From assembly GCA_035527715.1 (NCBI GenBank), contig DATKZY010000030.1, forward strand, positions 1 to 38,006: a stretch of DNA of 38,006 bases, given 5' to 3'. The notes beneath the pieces were generated by a model that worked only from the letters and a program-made list of their open reading frames with translations, had not been told where the DNA came from and ran no database searches. This DNA comes from DSUN01 sp035527715 (GTDB lineage: Bacteria > Planctomycetota > PUPC01 > DSUN01). Position 1 is the stretch's first letter, and each line of letters begins with the position of its first letter. The translations under genes and the position numbers were made by a program. This document shows, piece by piece, positions 8,507-16,693 of this stretch.

Positions 8507-9621
8507 CCCTTCGCCTCTCCGTCCGGGGGCGGCTGCATGTCCAGGGCGCAGGCGAGGCGGCCCTGCGGGTCATTCGTGCAGCAGTTGCACGAGATGCAGG
8601 CCGCGCGGGTCGCCGTGCCTTCCCGCAGCTTCCTCGGAAGCTCGGGCTCGCGGATCAGCGGGCGGCACAGCGACACGAGGTCGGCGGCCCCGGTGGAGAT
8701 CACCTGCTCCATGACGGCCAGGCTCCGCAAGCCGCCCACACACAGGAGCGGCACGGCGACGTGACGACGGAACTCGCGGGCGTAGGGCAGGAAGTAGGCT
8801 TCCTTCTCCGGGGCGTCAATGTGCTTGCGAACGATCTGGTCGGCGGTCTCCGCCATCCCTGCGCTGATCTCGACGGCGTCAACCCCCTCCTCGGCCATCA
8901 TCGCGGCGATGCGGCAGCTCTGCGCGAGGGTGAGGCCCCCCGCGATGAAGTCCTCGGCGTTGAGCTTGACGAGCACGGGGTATTCGCGCCCCAGGTCCGC
9001 GCGGATGCGGCGCAGGGCCTCGAGGGGGAAGCGGGCGCGGGCCTCCAGGCTCCCGCCCCAGGCGTCCTCGCGGCGGTTGGTGTAGGGCGAGAGGAACTCG
9101 CTCATCAGGTAGCCGTGGGCGCAATGGAGCTGCACGCCGTCGAAGCCGACCTCGCGGCAGCGGCGGGCGGCGGCGACGTAGCTCTCGACCAGCGGCTCCA
9201 CCTCGTCGGCCGCGAGCTCCCGCGGCGTGATACCGCTGGCCCGGTCGGTGACTGCCGAGGGGGCCACGGGGCGCTTGCCGTCAATGCGCTCGGGACGGGT
9301 CTGGCGCCCCGCGTGGTTGATCTGACACACGATGCGCGCGCCGGCGTCGTGGACGACGCGGACGATCTCGGCGAGCCCGGGGCGCATCGCGTCGCTGTGC
9401 ACGCCCATCATCCCCTCGCTGGCCTTGCCGTCGGCTCGCACGAAGCTGTGGCCCGTGATGATGAGTCCCGCGCCGCCGCGGGCAAGCCGGGCGTAGAAGT
9501 CCGCCAGCGCAGGTGTTGCCCGCCCGTCGGGCCGGCACATTCGCTCGCCCGTGGCCGAGCGGACGATGCGGTTCGGGACTTCCAGGGAGCCAATGCACGT
9601 CGGCGTGAACAGGAGTGACAA
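8503..9621 (-). CDS. NADH:flavin oxidoreductase, Old Yellow Enzyme family
   Basis: A 372-residue TIM-barrel flavoprotein. Seen are LFTPTCIGSLEVPNRIV at the N-terminus, INHAGRQ, HCAHGYLMSEFLSP, WGGSLEARARFPLEAL and, at the C-terminus, CISCNCC plus a later Cys. That Cys group resembles the 4Fe-4S site of 2,4-dienoyl-CoA reductase-like members, but the protein stops there and lacks the second FAD/NAD domain, so it is a single-domain member. TTG at 9621 is preferred because GAGGAG lies eight bases upstream. A TTG at 9666 would overlap the upstream stop but has no ribosome site. An FMN ene-reductase inside a glycan operon is unusual; its substrate is unknown. Confidence 0.82.
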   Translation of the reverse strand: MSLLFTPTCIGSLEVPNRIVRSATGERMCRPDGRATPALADFYARLARGGAGLIITGHSFVRADGKASEGMMGVHSDAMRPGLAEIVRVVHDAGARIVCQINHAGRQTRPERIDGKRPVAPSAVTDRASGITPRELAADEVEPLVESYVAAARRCREVGFDGVQLHCAHGYLMSEFLSPYTNRREDAWGGSLEARARFPLEALRRIRADLGREYPVLVKLNAEDFIAGGLTLAQSCRIAAMMAEEGVDAVEISAGMAETADQIVRKHIDAPEKEAYFLPYAREFRRHVAVPLLCVGGLRSLAVMEQVISTGAADLVSLCRPLIREPELPRKLREGTATRAACISCNCCTNDPQGRLACALDMQPPPDGEAKG

Positions 9622-9662
9622 CGCGGGGTCTCCTCGATGCGTGAGTGCTGGATGAGTGGGGC

Positions 9663-10979
9663 TCAACGGGGAGGCAGGTCAATCCTGCCGAGGTGTCCGA
9701 CCGGGTTGCCGGCGGGGTCACGGACCTCGAGGGCAATCCGCGTGGCCTTTGCCGGGACGTCCACCGTCCTGTTGAGCACGAATGGGCGAAGAGGCGTGAC
9801 GGCCCCGCAGTCGAACCGGGCCACCTCGGCGCCGTTCGCTCCATGGAAAACGACGGCGGCCCGTCCCACGGCGAAGAGGCCGAAGGTGCCGGCGAGCCAC
9901 GTGCCGCCCTGCCCCCGCAAGAGGCTGAGCGGGGCGGCGACCACGCCGGCATCGGTGATGTCCACCACGGGGCCCGGGCACCGCGCTGCATACCAGTCCT
10001 GCACGAGGCCGACGCTCTGACCCGGGCCGAGGCGCGCCACCTGTCCCAAGCTCTGGACCTCGATGAATGGGTAGGGAGCAAAGGCGCCGCCGGCACTCAG
10101 GACCGCTTTTTCGGGGACCGCACAGGTCTGGACGAAGACGTGGTCCGTGGCGTGGTCCACGAAGGCGACCCAGGGCAGGGCGGGGTCCATCAGGGCCTTG
10201 CCAAACTGGCGGCGATAGCGCAGCGTGAGGAGGCCGGGCGCCGTCTCGAAGGCGCCCGGGCCGCCAAGGGCGAAACGGACGCCGCCTTTGAACCGGCTCC
10301 GCGCGTTCAGGGGCACATACAGGGCGATGGCGCCCTTGGCGGGGTCCTCGCGGCGCACCAGCCCGTCCGCGTTCGACACCCCTTTGAGCTGGAGGATGGC
10401 CTGTATGCCCCAGTCCTGGGGCACGAGGCGGACGTTTGTGAGGGTGTCGGTGATGCGGAGGTGGGTGCTGGCCGGGAAGAGCTCGACGCGTCGGACGATG
10501 CGGGTGCCGGTGGCCAGGTCCACGGGGCTGGTGAGCTCGACGGCAGCCTTGCCGGCCTCGGAGGGCAGGGCGTGCAGCTCGTAGCGGCCCATGAAAAGGT
10601 CGGGCGGGTAGCTGCTGCGCAGCTTGACCCACCGGTCCTCGGGGTGGAGTTGCGCGAACTGGCCGCCGAAGTGGTGGTAGCGCGGCTCTCCGCGGTCGGC
10701 CAGCACCGCGCCCAGTTCGTCCTCGCCGATGAAAAGGTAGTTATAGCCGTCCAGGGCGTACTCAAGCGTGCGGCCGCCGGTCTGGGGGACGACGGTGGCA
10801 CGGACAAGGCCGTTGGCAAGCTGCCCGCAACGGCGCCAGCCGTGGAACGAGGTGAGGTCAAGATGGGCAGGGCCTGGCTCACCGTGGAACGTGTCGCGGG
10901 GTGAGGCCCCCAGGAGAGCGCACGCGGGGAGAAGGGGGAGGCATAGGAAACCGAACGCTGCGGCGAGCGGGGAGCGCAT
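9663..10979 (-). CDS. DUF4380-like galactose-mutarotase-fold lipoprotein
   Basis: A 438-residue protein. MRSPLAAAFGF is followed by a hydrophobic run and LLPAC, a plausible lipobox, so it is probably anchored in a membrane facing the periplasm. The mature part begins with GWRRCGQLANGLVRATVVPQ and GGRTLEYALDGYNYLF, the pattern of DUF4380 proteins with a galactose-mutarotase-like beta-sandwich. Later strands include HLRITDTLTN and VPQDWGIQAI. It likely binds or epimerises a sugar or carries it to the enzymes of this operon, which is an inference. ATG 10979 is chosen because the signal peptide starts there; a TTG at 11012 adds 11 residues. It sits 37 bases after the HEAT-repeat gene. Confidence 0.65.
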   Translation of the reverse strand: MRSPLAAAFGFLCLPLLPACALLGASPRDTFHGEPGPAHLDLTSFHGWRRCGQLANGLVRATVVPQTGGRTLEYALDGYNYLFIGEDELGAVLADRGEPRYHHFGGQFAQLHPEDRWVKLRSSYPPDLFMGRYELHALPSEAGKAAVELTSPVDLATGTRIVRRVELFPASTHLRITDTLTNVRLVPQDWGIQAILQLKGVSNADGLVRREDPAKGAIALYVPLNARSRFKGGVRFALGGPGAFETAPGLLTLRYRRQFGKALMDPALPWVAFVDHATDHVFVQTCAVPEKAVLSAGGAFAPYPFIEVQSLGQVARLGPGQSVGLVQDWYAARCPGPVVDITDAGVVAAPLSLLRGQGGTWLAGTFGLFAVGRAAVVFHGANGAEVARFDCGAVTPLRPFVLNRTVDVPAKATRIALEVRDPAGNPVGHLGRIDLPPR

Positions 10980-11016
10980 CCGAGGCACCGGAAAGAAGCG
11001 GGGCACCCACAAGTCG

Positions 11017-11601
11017 TCACTTGTCAGGCGCGGGGTTGCCGGGCTCGACGGGCCGGTCGTCCGTCACGGCCTGTCCCTCGGCGATGAAGAGCTTCATCTT
11101 CTCTGCGGTGAGTCGGACCCCGGGGTCCTCGTCGCGCAGGGCAACGTCGAGCAGGGGGTAGAGAGACTCGTCGCCGCACTCCTTGATGGCGATGCAGGCG
11201 CCCGCTCGGCGATGGGGGTCCTGGCTCTGGAGGACCTTCTGGATGGCTTCCTTGACCTCCGGGGCGCCCTGGTAGCCCAGTGCGATGATCGCCCAATAGG
11301 CGTCCTGGGAGTCCTCTCCGTGGACGAACTTGAGGAGGAGCTGCGTGGCCTTGGCGTCGCCCTCGAGGTAGCCGAGGCCGCTGAGAGCCAACATGCGCAC
11401 GTTCGCCGAGTCGCTTGCGAGGAGGCGTTCGAGGCCCGTGAGCCCCTCCTCCTTGACGAACTCTCTGATGGCGCGCTTATTGTCGCCGGCGCCGGTGCGC
11501 AATACGGCTTCGACACGCCTCACGTCCTCTGGGGCCTCTTCCTTCCCACAGCCGAGGACGAGGCAGGCCAACGCGAGGCACACACCAAGGGGATTCCTCA
11601 T
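11017..11601 (-). CDS. HEAT-repeat lipoprotein
   Basis: A 194-residue protein beginning MRNPLGVCLALACLVLGCGK, a lipoprotein signal with the lipobox Cys at residue 18. The rest is helical repeats of HEAT type: GLERLLASDSANVRMLALSGLGYL, then AYWAIIALGYQGAPEVKEAI, then RRAGACIAIKECGDESLYPLL and DEDPGVRLTAEKM, spaced about 35-40 residues. Such repeats bind partner proteins. It lies between the pseudopilin and the DUF4380-like gene, so a scaffold role for the envelope glycan machinery is plausible but not shown. ATG 11601 is the only start giving the signal peptide at the N-terminus. Confidence 0.75.
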   Translation of the reverse strand: MRNPLGVCLALACLVLGCGKEEAPEDVRRVEAVLRTGAGDNKRAIREFVKEEGLTGLERLLASDSANVRMLALSGLGYLEGDAKATQLLLKFVHGEDSQDAYWAIIALGYQGAPEVKEAIQKVLQSQDPHRRAGACIAIKECGDESLYPLLDVALRDEDPGVRLTAEKMKLFIAEGQAVTDDRPVEPGNPAPDK

Positions 11602-11654
11602 CCTGATCGCCTCAGCCCCGGTGCTGATCACGTGCTGACGGGCGCGGGGCGCGC

Positions 11655-11816
11655 TCACCAGCCGGGGCTCCACTGCTTGTAGTCGGGCTCCCAGTAATCC
11701 AGGCGAAGGTGTTGCGGGTCCTTGGCCAGGAACACGCTGCCGTCGAAGTGGAGAACGTTGCCGCCGCCGCTGTGCCTCTTCAGCACCCGCACGGGGTGCT
11801 GGTACGCGTGCCAGCG
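11655..11816 (-). pseudogene. Detached C-terminal tail of the pseudopilin (H-X9-DG motif)
   Basis: Directly after the TGA at 11817-11819 the same frame stays open for 53 codons and ends at a TGA at 11655. It reads RWHAYQHPVRVLKR, then HSGGGNVLHFDG, an exact H-X9-DG, and a short Trp-rich end. This is the tail expected on planctomycete pseudopilins of this type, so the upstream gene is interrupted by one nonsense codon rather than ending naturally. Confidence 0.8.
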
Positions 11817-12614
11817 TCACCCACAGTTGCCGGCCTGCCAGGTTCCCGGCTCGGTCTCCGCCAGCAGCAAGCCCTGGCTGGGGTTCGTGACCTCCTGGAT
11901 CTGGTGGTACTCGTAGTAGCGGCTCTCCGTGTTGGTGCCGCCGCGGTGCCACCAGCCGTACTTGGCCAGGCCCATGTAGGACACGAGGCCACCCTGGTCG
12001 CAGCGATAGTTGCTCGCATCGCTCGGGCACATGATGAACGGCGCGGAGGTCCGGGCCACCGGCCGCTCGACGCCCCCCAGGTAGTAGCCTGGCGGCTGGT
12101 AATTGTTCCAGACATTGGGCATCAGGGGATTGACGTCGTCCAGGTTCACCAGCCTGCCGTAGGTGCCGTTGAAGATGGCCAACATCCTGTTGCGGATGGC
12201 ATTCCAGTAGGTGGAGCCTGTGCCGCTGATCGCCGGGGGGAAGGTCTTGCCGCCCGCGTCGAGGAACGCGAACCACGTCTCATCCATGTCCTTGCCGCTG
12301 TGGACGTTCTTGTAGAAGCTCTGCCTCTTGAGGAGCTGCAGGTCGGCTCGCCACGCCCCGCCTGCGAGGCCGAGCTCACCGATCCATCGCTCGTGCCAGA
12401 AGGCGGGGAGGAACTGGCCATAGCTCTGTGTGTACATAATCATGAGCTTGTGGCTCTGCGCGAGGTTGCTTCGGCAGGTCGAGTTCCGCGCGGCTTCCTG
12501 GGCGGTGAACAACGCCGTCACGATGAGGGTGGCCAGCACGATGGCGATGCCGGTCACCGTGAGGAGCTCGATGAGGGTGAAGCCTCGTCGTGTCCTGGCT
12601 CCCATGGCCGTCAT
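11817..12614 (-). CDS. Prepilin-type pseudopilin, truncated by an in-frame TGA
   Basis: 265 residues as read. TRRGFTLIELLTVTGIAIVLATLIV is a classical type IV prepilin N-terminus, with Gly before Phe for prepilin peptidase cleavage and Glu at +5, followed by a membrane helix. The globular part is Trp/Tyr-rich and contains a PFIMCPSDASNYR segment, common in the DUF1559/H-X9-DG pseudopilin group abundant in Planctomycetota. The expected H-X9-DG tail follows in the same frame after a TGA at 11817-11819, so the full ancestral gene spans 11655-12614. AGGAG lies eight bases before the ATG at 12614. It is the first gene of the glycan operon, 93 bases from its promoter's predicted start. Confidence 0.85.
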   Translation of the reverse strand: MTAMGARTRRGFTLIELLTVTGIAIVLATLIVTALFTAQEAARNSTCRSNLAQSHKLMIMYTQSYGQFLPAFWHERWIGELGLAGGAWRADLQLLKRQSFYKNVHSGKDMDETWFAFLDAGGKTFPPAISGTGSTYWNAIRNRMLAIFNGTYGRLVNLDDVNPLMPNVWNNYQPPGYYLGGVERPVARTSAPFIMCPSDASNYRCDQGGLVSYMGLAKYGWWHRGGTNTESRYYEYHQIQEVTNPSQGLLLAETEPGTWQAGNCG

Positions 12615-12713
12615 GGCTGCAACTCCTTGAGCCGCCTGCCCTTCGGCAGGACTGCTCGCCGCTCCGCGCCGGGCCCTTGCCGGGCCTGGCGAACCCCGCC
12701 TGCTCCCTATGGT

Positions 12714-12742
12714 ATACTAGCGCGTCCGGGCCGATCCGTCAA
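12714..12742 (-). promoter_or_regulatory. Sigma70-type promoter of the pseudopilin/glycan operon
   Basis: Minus strand: -35 TTGACG (12742-12737), exactly 17 bases, -10 TAGTAT (12719-12714). Predicted start near 12707, giving a leader of about 93 bases to the pseudopilin ATG. Confidence 0.6.
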
Positions 12743-12770
12743 GCATTTCTTTCGGCGTTCTGCGGGGCCG

Positions 12771-12799
12771 TTGACTTCTGGCGCCGATTGTGGTTTGCT
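12771..12799 (+). promoter_or_regulatory. Possible promoter of the maturation protease gene
   Basis: TTGACT (12771-12776), 17 bases, TTTGCT (12794-12799). The -35 is good and the -10 poor. Confidence 0.3.
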
Positions 12800-12841
12800 G
12801 CCGGTGAGAAGGCAGGGAATCATGAGAGCCCGAGGTGCGGC

Positions 12842-13336
12842 ATGGGGCCCAGAATCACCGTGTTCGGCGTCGGCAGCCGCATGATGCGCGACGAGCGGGC
12901 GGGTGTTGCCGTGCTCGAGGAGCTGGCGCGGCGTGTCCTGCCCCGAGACGTGCGTCTCCGGGAGACGGGCACCGACGGCTACGGCCTGGTCAATGATTTC
13001 GAGGACACCGATGTCGCGATCATCGTGGACTGTGCCGAGATGGGCAGGGAGCCGGGCACCGTGCTGGTGTTCTCGCCCGACGAGGTGGCGAGCACCGTGC
13101 TGGACCGCCGCATGTCGCTGCATTCGCTCGACCTCTTGGGCGTGATCCAGCTTGCCCAGCAGCTTGGGTACGAGACGGCGATCCGCGTGGTGGGGATCCA
13201 GCCGGCGGTGGTGGACTTTGGCGAGGAGCTGTCGGAGGCGGTGGCCGCCGCCGTGCCTCGCGCCGTGGCGCTGGTGGAGAGGGAGCTTGCCGCAGCCATC
13301 CAGGGCGCCGCCCCTGCGGCGGACCGCGCCGAGTGA
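12842..13336 (+). CDS. Hydrogenase maturation protease family (M52) protein
   Basis: A 164-residue protein of the HybD/HycI family, endopeptidases that trim the C-terminus of the nickel-bearing large subunit of NiFe hydrogenases. The N-terminal GVGSRMMRDERAGVAV holds the conserved Glu (E18). D63 in VAIIVDCAE and H94 in RMSLHSLDLLG match the other two nickel-binding positions of HybD. GAGGTG precedes ATG 12842. No hydrogenase structural or hyp gene lies in the window, so its substrate is elsewhere or it serves another role. It faces away from the glycan operon across a 227-base gap. Confidence 0.85.
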   Translation: MGPRITVFGVGSRMMRDERAGVAVLEELARRVLPRDVRLRETGTDGYGLVNDFEDTDVAIIVDCAEMGREPGTVLVFSPDEVASTVLDRRMSLHSLDLLGVIQLAQQLGYETAIRVVGIQPAVVDFGEELSEAVAAAVPRAVALVERELAAAIQGAAPAADRAE

Positions 13337-13354
13337 CGCACCGGCGGCGCGGCG

Positions 13355-13383
13355 TTGAAAGCGTCGGTGCCTTCTGCTAGAAT
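13355..13383 (+). promoter_or_regulatory. Sigma70-type promoter of ribBA
   Basis: TTGAAA (13355-13360), 17 bases, TAGAAT (13378-13383). Predicted start near 13390, leaving a leader of only about 22 bases, too short for an FMN riboswitch. Confidence 0.6.
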
Positions 13384-13411
13384 GCGGCGTACGATGGAGG
13401 TGCGGCGTGTG

Positions 13412-14644
13412 ATGAGTGCTTTCCGCCCGATTGAGCAGGCCGCCCAGGAGCTTCGGGCAGGCCGCATGGTAGTGCTCGTGGACGACGAGAGCCGCGAGAA
13501 CGAGGGGGACCTCGTCGTCGCGGCCGAGAAGGTCGCGCCTGAGGCCATCGCCTTCATGGCCAAGCACGGCAGCGGCCTCATCTGCCTCGCCCTCACGGCG
13601 GAGAGGGTGGACGAGCTTCAGCTCCCGCTCCAGCCGCAGCGGGGGCCGTCGCGCTACGGCACGGCGTTCACGGTCTCCATCGAGGCCCGCGAGGGGGTGA
13701 GCACCGGGATCTCCGCCCACGACCGCGCCACGACGATCCGCACCGCGGTGGCGGCCCACTGCAAGCCGACCGACCTGTGCACGCCGGGTCACGTGTTCCC
13801 GCTCCGCGCCCGCGAGGGCGGCGTGCTCGCCAGGGCGGGCCAGACGGAGGGCTCGGTGGACCTCTGCCGCATCGCCGGCCTGGCCGCCGCCGCCGTCATC
13901 TGCGAGGTGATGAACGACGACGGCACGATGGCCCGCCTGCCCGAGCTCGAGCGGTTCGCCGCCCGTCACGGCATCGTCATCTGCTCAGTGGCCGGCCTGA
14001 TCGAGTACCGACGCAGGACCGAAACGCTCATCGAGCGCGCCGTGCACCGGGTGGCCTTGCCCACGCTCTGGGGCACCTTCGAGCTGTTCTGCTACGAGAG
14101 CAAGGTGGACCCGCAGCCGCACCTGGCCCTCACGAAGGGCCTGACGTTCAGCAACAGGGACGAGCCGGAGCCCGTCAACGACCCCGTGCTCGTCCGCGTG
14201 CACTCCGAGTGCCTCACGGGCGACACGCTGGGGAGCTTGCGCTGCGACTGCGGCGCGCAACTGCACGCCGCCCTCGAGCGCATCGAGGCGGAGGGGCGCG
14301 GCGTGCTCCTCTACATGCGCCAGGAGGGCCGGGGCATCGGCCTCACCAACAAGCTCAAGGCCTATCTGCTCCAGGAGCAGGGCCTCGACACGGTGGAGGC
14401 GAACGTGCAACTCGGCTTCAAGGCCGACCTGCGGGACTATGGCATCGGGGCGCAGATCCTCCGCGACCTGGGCCTCCGCAGGATCCGCCTTCTCACCAAC
14501 AACCCCAAGAAGCTCCACGCCCTGCAGGGCTTCGGCCTCGAGGTTGTCGAGCAGGTTCCCCTCGCCGTCACGCCCTCGAAGCACAACCGCAGGTACCTCG
14601 AGACCAAGAGAAAGAAACTCGGCCACACGATCCCCCTCGACTGA
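13412..14644 (+). CDS. ribBA: Bifunctional DHBP synthase / GTP cyclohydrolase II
   Basis: A 410-residue two-domain enzyme that makes both riboflavin precursors. The N-terminal half forms 3,4-dihydroxy-2-butanone 4-phosphate from ribulose 5-phosphate (DDESRENEGDLVVAAE; later the acidic/Thr-rich GVSTGISAHDRATTI and HVFPLRAREGGVLARAGQTE). The C-terminal half is GTP cyclohydrolase II, with HSECLTGDTLGSLRCDCGAQL providing the zinc cysteines and RQEGRGIGL and LLTNNPKK for GTP handling. ATG 13412 is chosen: it fits the predicted transcript start near 13390 and a GGAGG 11 bases before; GTG 13409 is an alternative. All key motifs are intact. It is followed 62 bases later by a Ser/Thr kinase gene. No other rib genes are present. 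Confidence 0.95.
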   Translation: MSAFRPIEQAAQELRAGRMVVLVDDESRENEGDLVVAAEKVAPEAIAFMAKHGSGLICLALTAERVDELQLPLQPQRGPSRYGTAFTVSIEAREGVSTGISAHDRATTIRTAVAAHCKPTDLCTPGHVFPLRAREGGVLARAGQTEGSVDLCRIAGLAAAAVICEVMNDDGTMARLPELERFAARHGIVICSVAGLIEYRRRTETLIERAVHRVALPTLWGTFELFCYESKVDPQPHLALTKGLTFSNRDEPEPVNDPVLVRVHSECLTGDTLGSLRCDCGAQLHAALERIEAEGRGVLLYMRQEGRGIGLTNKLKAYLLQEQGLDTVEANVQLGFKADLRDYGIGAQILRDLGLRRIRLLTNNPKKLHALQGFGLEVVEQVPLAVTPSKHNRRYLETKRKKLGHTIPLD

Positions 14645-14706
14645 CCGCGGCCGAGGGCAGGAGGACAGCGCAGGATGGCCAGCCAGGAATTCGGTGGGAG
14701 GCCACG

Positions 14707-16524
14707 GTGAACCCCAGCATCCGCGTCGTGTGCCCGAATTGCGGGCGGGACCTCGTCCTGGCGGGGGACGTCGTGCCCGGCGCGTCGGTGGCGTGCCCGC
14801 ACTGCGGAAGCCCCGTGACCGTGGCGGCGGCTGCGCCGCCGAATCCCACCGGTTCGCCCGCCGGCATTGCCGGCACGCCCGACGACCAGGGTGTCACGCT
14901 CACCGCGCCCCCAGGGGAATCCCCTGGCAGCGGGACCGAGCTGCTTCCGCCTCCCGGGGCCGGCGGACCCGCGGGCAGCGCACCATTGCCCATGACGGAG
15001 GTCCTGGCGCACAAGCCGAGGCCGCACCCGCCGGCGCTGCCCGTGGCCGAGCCATCGCTGCCCCATGCGCCCGCCGAGGAGGCCAGCGCCGACCGCTACG
15101 TCGAGCGCGGCGTCATCGGCCGGGGGGGCATGGGCGAGATCATCCTGTGCGTGGACCGCAATATCCGCCGCCAGATCGCCTTGAAGCGCATCCTGCCGCA
15201 GGCGGCGGAGGACACCGAGCGCCGGGCGCGCTTCGTCGAGGAAGCCCAGGTCACAGGGCAACTCGAACACCCCAACATCGTGCCTGTCCACGAACTCGAT
15301 AAGAGCGCCGAGGGGACGATCTACTTCACCATGAAGCTCGTCAAAGGCCAGTCCCTGGCCCAGATCCTCAAGGCTGCGAAGGACCGCGCGGGCTGGCATT
15401 CGCTGGGCGATTTCCTCCAGATTTTCCTGAAGGTGTGCGACGGCGTGGGCTTCGCCCACTCACGGGGCGTCATCCACCGCGACCTCAAGCCCGCGAACAT
15501 CATGGTGGGCGACTACGGCGAGGTGTTGGTCATGGACTGGGGGATCGCCAAGGTGCTGGGCCGCTCTCGCAGCGGCGGCCACATGGGCGGTTCCTCGGTC
15601 ACCAACACGGGAGTGGCCCTGAGGACGGAGTCCGGCGAAGGCGTGGTCAGCAGCCGCGTGGAGCGCCAGGAGGCCATGACCATGGAGGGCTCCGCCCTCG
15701 GCACCCCCGGCTACATGTCGCCCGAACAGGCCGAGGGGAAGCTGGACCTCATAGACGCGCGCTCGGACATCTATTCGCTGGGCGCCATCCTCTACGAGAT
15801 CCTCACCCTCACTCGGCCCATCGAGGGGGACACCACTCTGGCCCTCCTGGCGAACACGCTGCGGGGCAAGATCGTGCCGCCCGAGCTGCGGGCCCCCAAC
15901 CGCGAGATCCCCCGCGAGCTCGCGGCGATCGCGATGAAATGTCTCGCCAGGAATCGGGATACCCGCTATCCCTCTGTCGGCCACCTGAAGCGCGACATCA
16001 GCATCTTCCTCGAGGGCCGCACCCGCGCGGCCTCGCGCGACTCCTTCCGCCACGCCGTGGCCAAGCTGGTCCGGCGCCACCGGGCGGCAAGCGTCGCCGT
16101 GGGCGCCGCGGCCGTGGCTCTCATCGCTCTGGGCGGCTTCTTTCTCGTGCGCCTGAAGAGCCAGCGCGACCGCTCCCGGGTCGTCGAGCAGCAGGCCACC
16201 CAGGCGGAAGAGGCCGCCGTTGCCTCCCTGCGAAAGCAGCGGGAGGCCGCCCTCGCCGCCAACGAAGCCCAGGCGAAGCTGGCCCTCCGCGCGCTCGAGC
16301 AGGGCCGCATCGAGGAGGCCGCGACCCGCGCCGCGGCCACGGCGGAGCTCATGGACGACAGTCCCTGGGGCCACTATGCCCTCGGAGTCGTCGCCTTCGA
16401 GCGCAAGCAGTTTGCTGCCGCGCTCCGACACCTTCGGACCGCGCTGGACCGGGACCCTAACCACGGGCCGTCGAGCGCCTTCCTTCCACGCGTTCGTGTC
16501 GCGTTGGACACAGCACCCAACTGA
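14707..16524 (+). CDS. Zinc-ribbon Ser/Thr protein kinase with TPR tail
   Basis: A 605-residue membrane kinase. A zinc ribbon (C9, C12, C30, C33) opens the protein, then a Pro-rich linker. The kinase domain starts near residue 135 (IGRGGMGEIILCVD) with the IALKRI lysine, HRDLKPANIMVGD (D259) and DWG (D277) in place of DFG, then GTPGYMSPEQAEG. An insert of about 45 residues separates DWG and the GTPGY loop. A single transmembrane helix lies at about 462-482. The C-terminal part is coiled-coil-like (Gln/Arg/Ala-rich) followed by a TPR-like region. HRD and the APE-type loop are intact, so it should be active. GTG 14707 is preceded by GGGAGG at six bases. Confidence 0.9.
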   Translation: MNPSIRVVCPNCGRDLVLAGDVVPGASVACPHCGSPVTVAAAAPPNPTGSPAGIAGTPDDQGVTLTAPPGESPGSGTELLPPPGAGGPAGSAPLPMTEVLAHKPRPHPPALPVAEPSLPHAPAEEASADRYVERGVIGRGGMGEIILCVDRNIRRQIALKRILPQAAEDTERRARFVEEAQVTGQLEHPNIVPVHELDKSAEGTIYFTMKLVKGQSLAQILKAAKDRAGWHSLGDFLQIFLKVCDGVGFAHSRGVIHRDLKPANIMVGDYGEVLVMDWGIAKVLGRSRSGGHMGGSSVTNTGVALRTESGEGVVSSRVERQEAMTMEGSALGTPGYMSPEQAEGKLDLIDARSDIYSLGAILYEILTLTRPIEGDTTLALLANTLRGKIVPPELRAPNREIPRELAAIAMKCLARNRDTRYPSVGHLKRDISIFLEGRTRAASRDSFRHAVAKLVRRHRAASVAVGAAAVALIALGGFFLVRLKSQRDRSRVVEQQATQAEEAAVASLRKQREAALAANEAQAKLALRALEQGRIEEAATRAAATAELMDDSPWGHYALGVVAFERKQFAAALRHLRTALDRDPNHGPSSAFLPRVRVALDTAPN

Positions 16525-16591
16525 GGGGCCGGCCCGCCGCCAGGCGCGAGGCGGTGCCGTGCCCGGCGACCGTGGGACAGGTCCGCTGGTA

Positions 16592-16608
16592 CCTGCCACT
16601 CTGGCAGG
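16592..16608. promoter_or_regulatory. Palindrome CCTGCCA-CTC-TGGCAGG upstream of the dnaK promoter
   Basis: A 7-bp perfect inverted repeat with a 3-base centre, 88-104 bases upstream of the sigma54 -24 element. The position suits an enhancer-binding site. It could instead be a terminator hairpin for the kinase gene, but no T-run follows. Confidence 0.45.
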
Positions 16609-16693
16609 CGCCGAGTGCGGCGTCGTGCGCCCTGCTCGTTCATAAGTCTACCTCTGACTGCTAGTTAAGCCCTGCCGCCGCGTGGTCCGGCGA

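Noticed and set aside
11817..11819. TGA read as an amino acid genome-wide
   Set aside because: Several intact genes use TGA as a normal stop, including the ATGA overlaps at 8503, 26978 and 27535, so the standard meaning holds here.
13384..13411. FMN riboswitch before ribBA
   Set aside because: The leader after the predicted start is about 22 bases, far too short for the RFN element.
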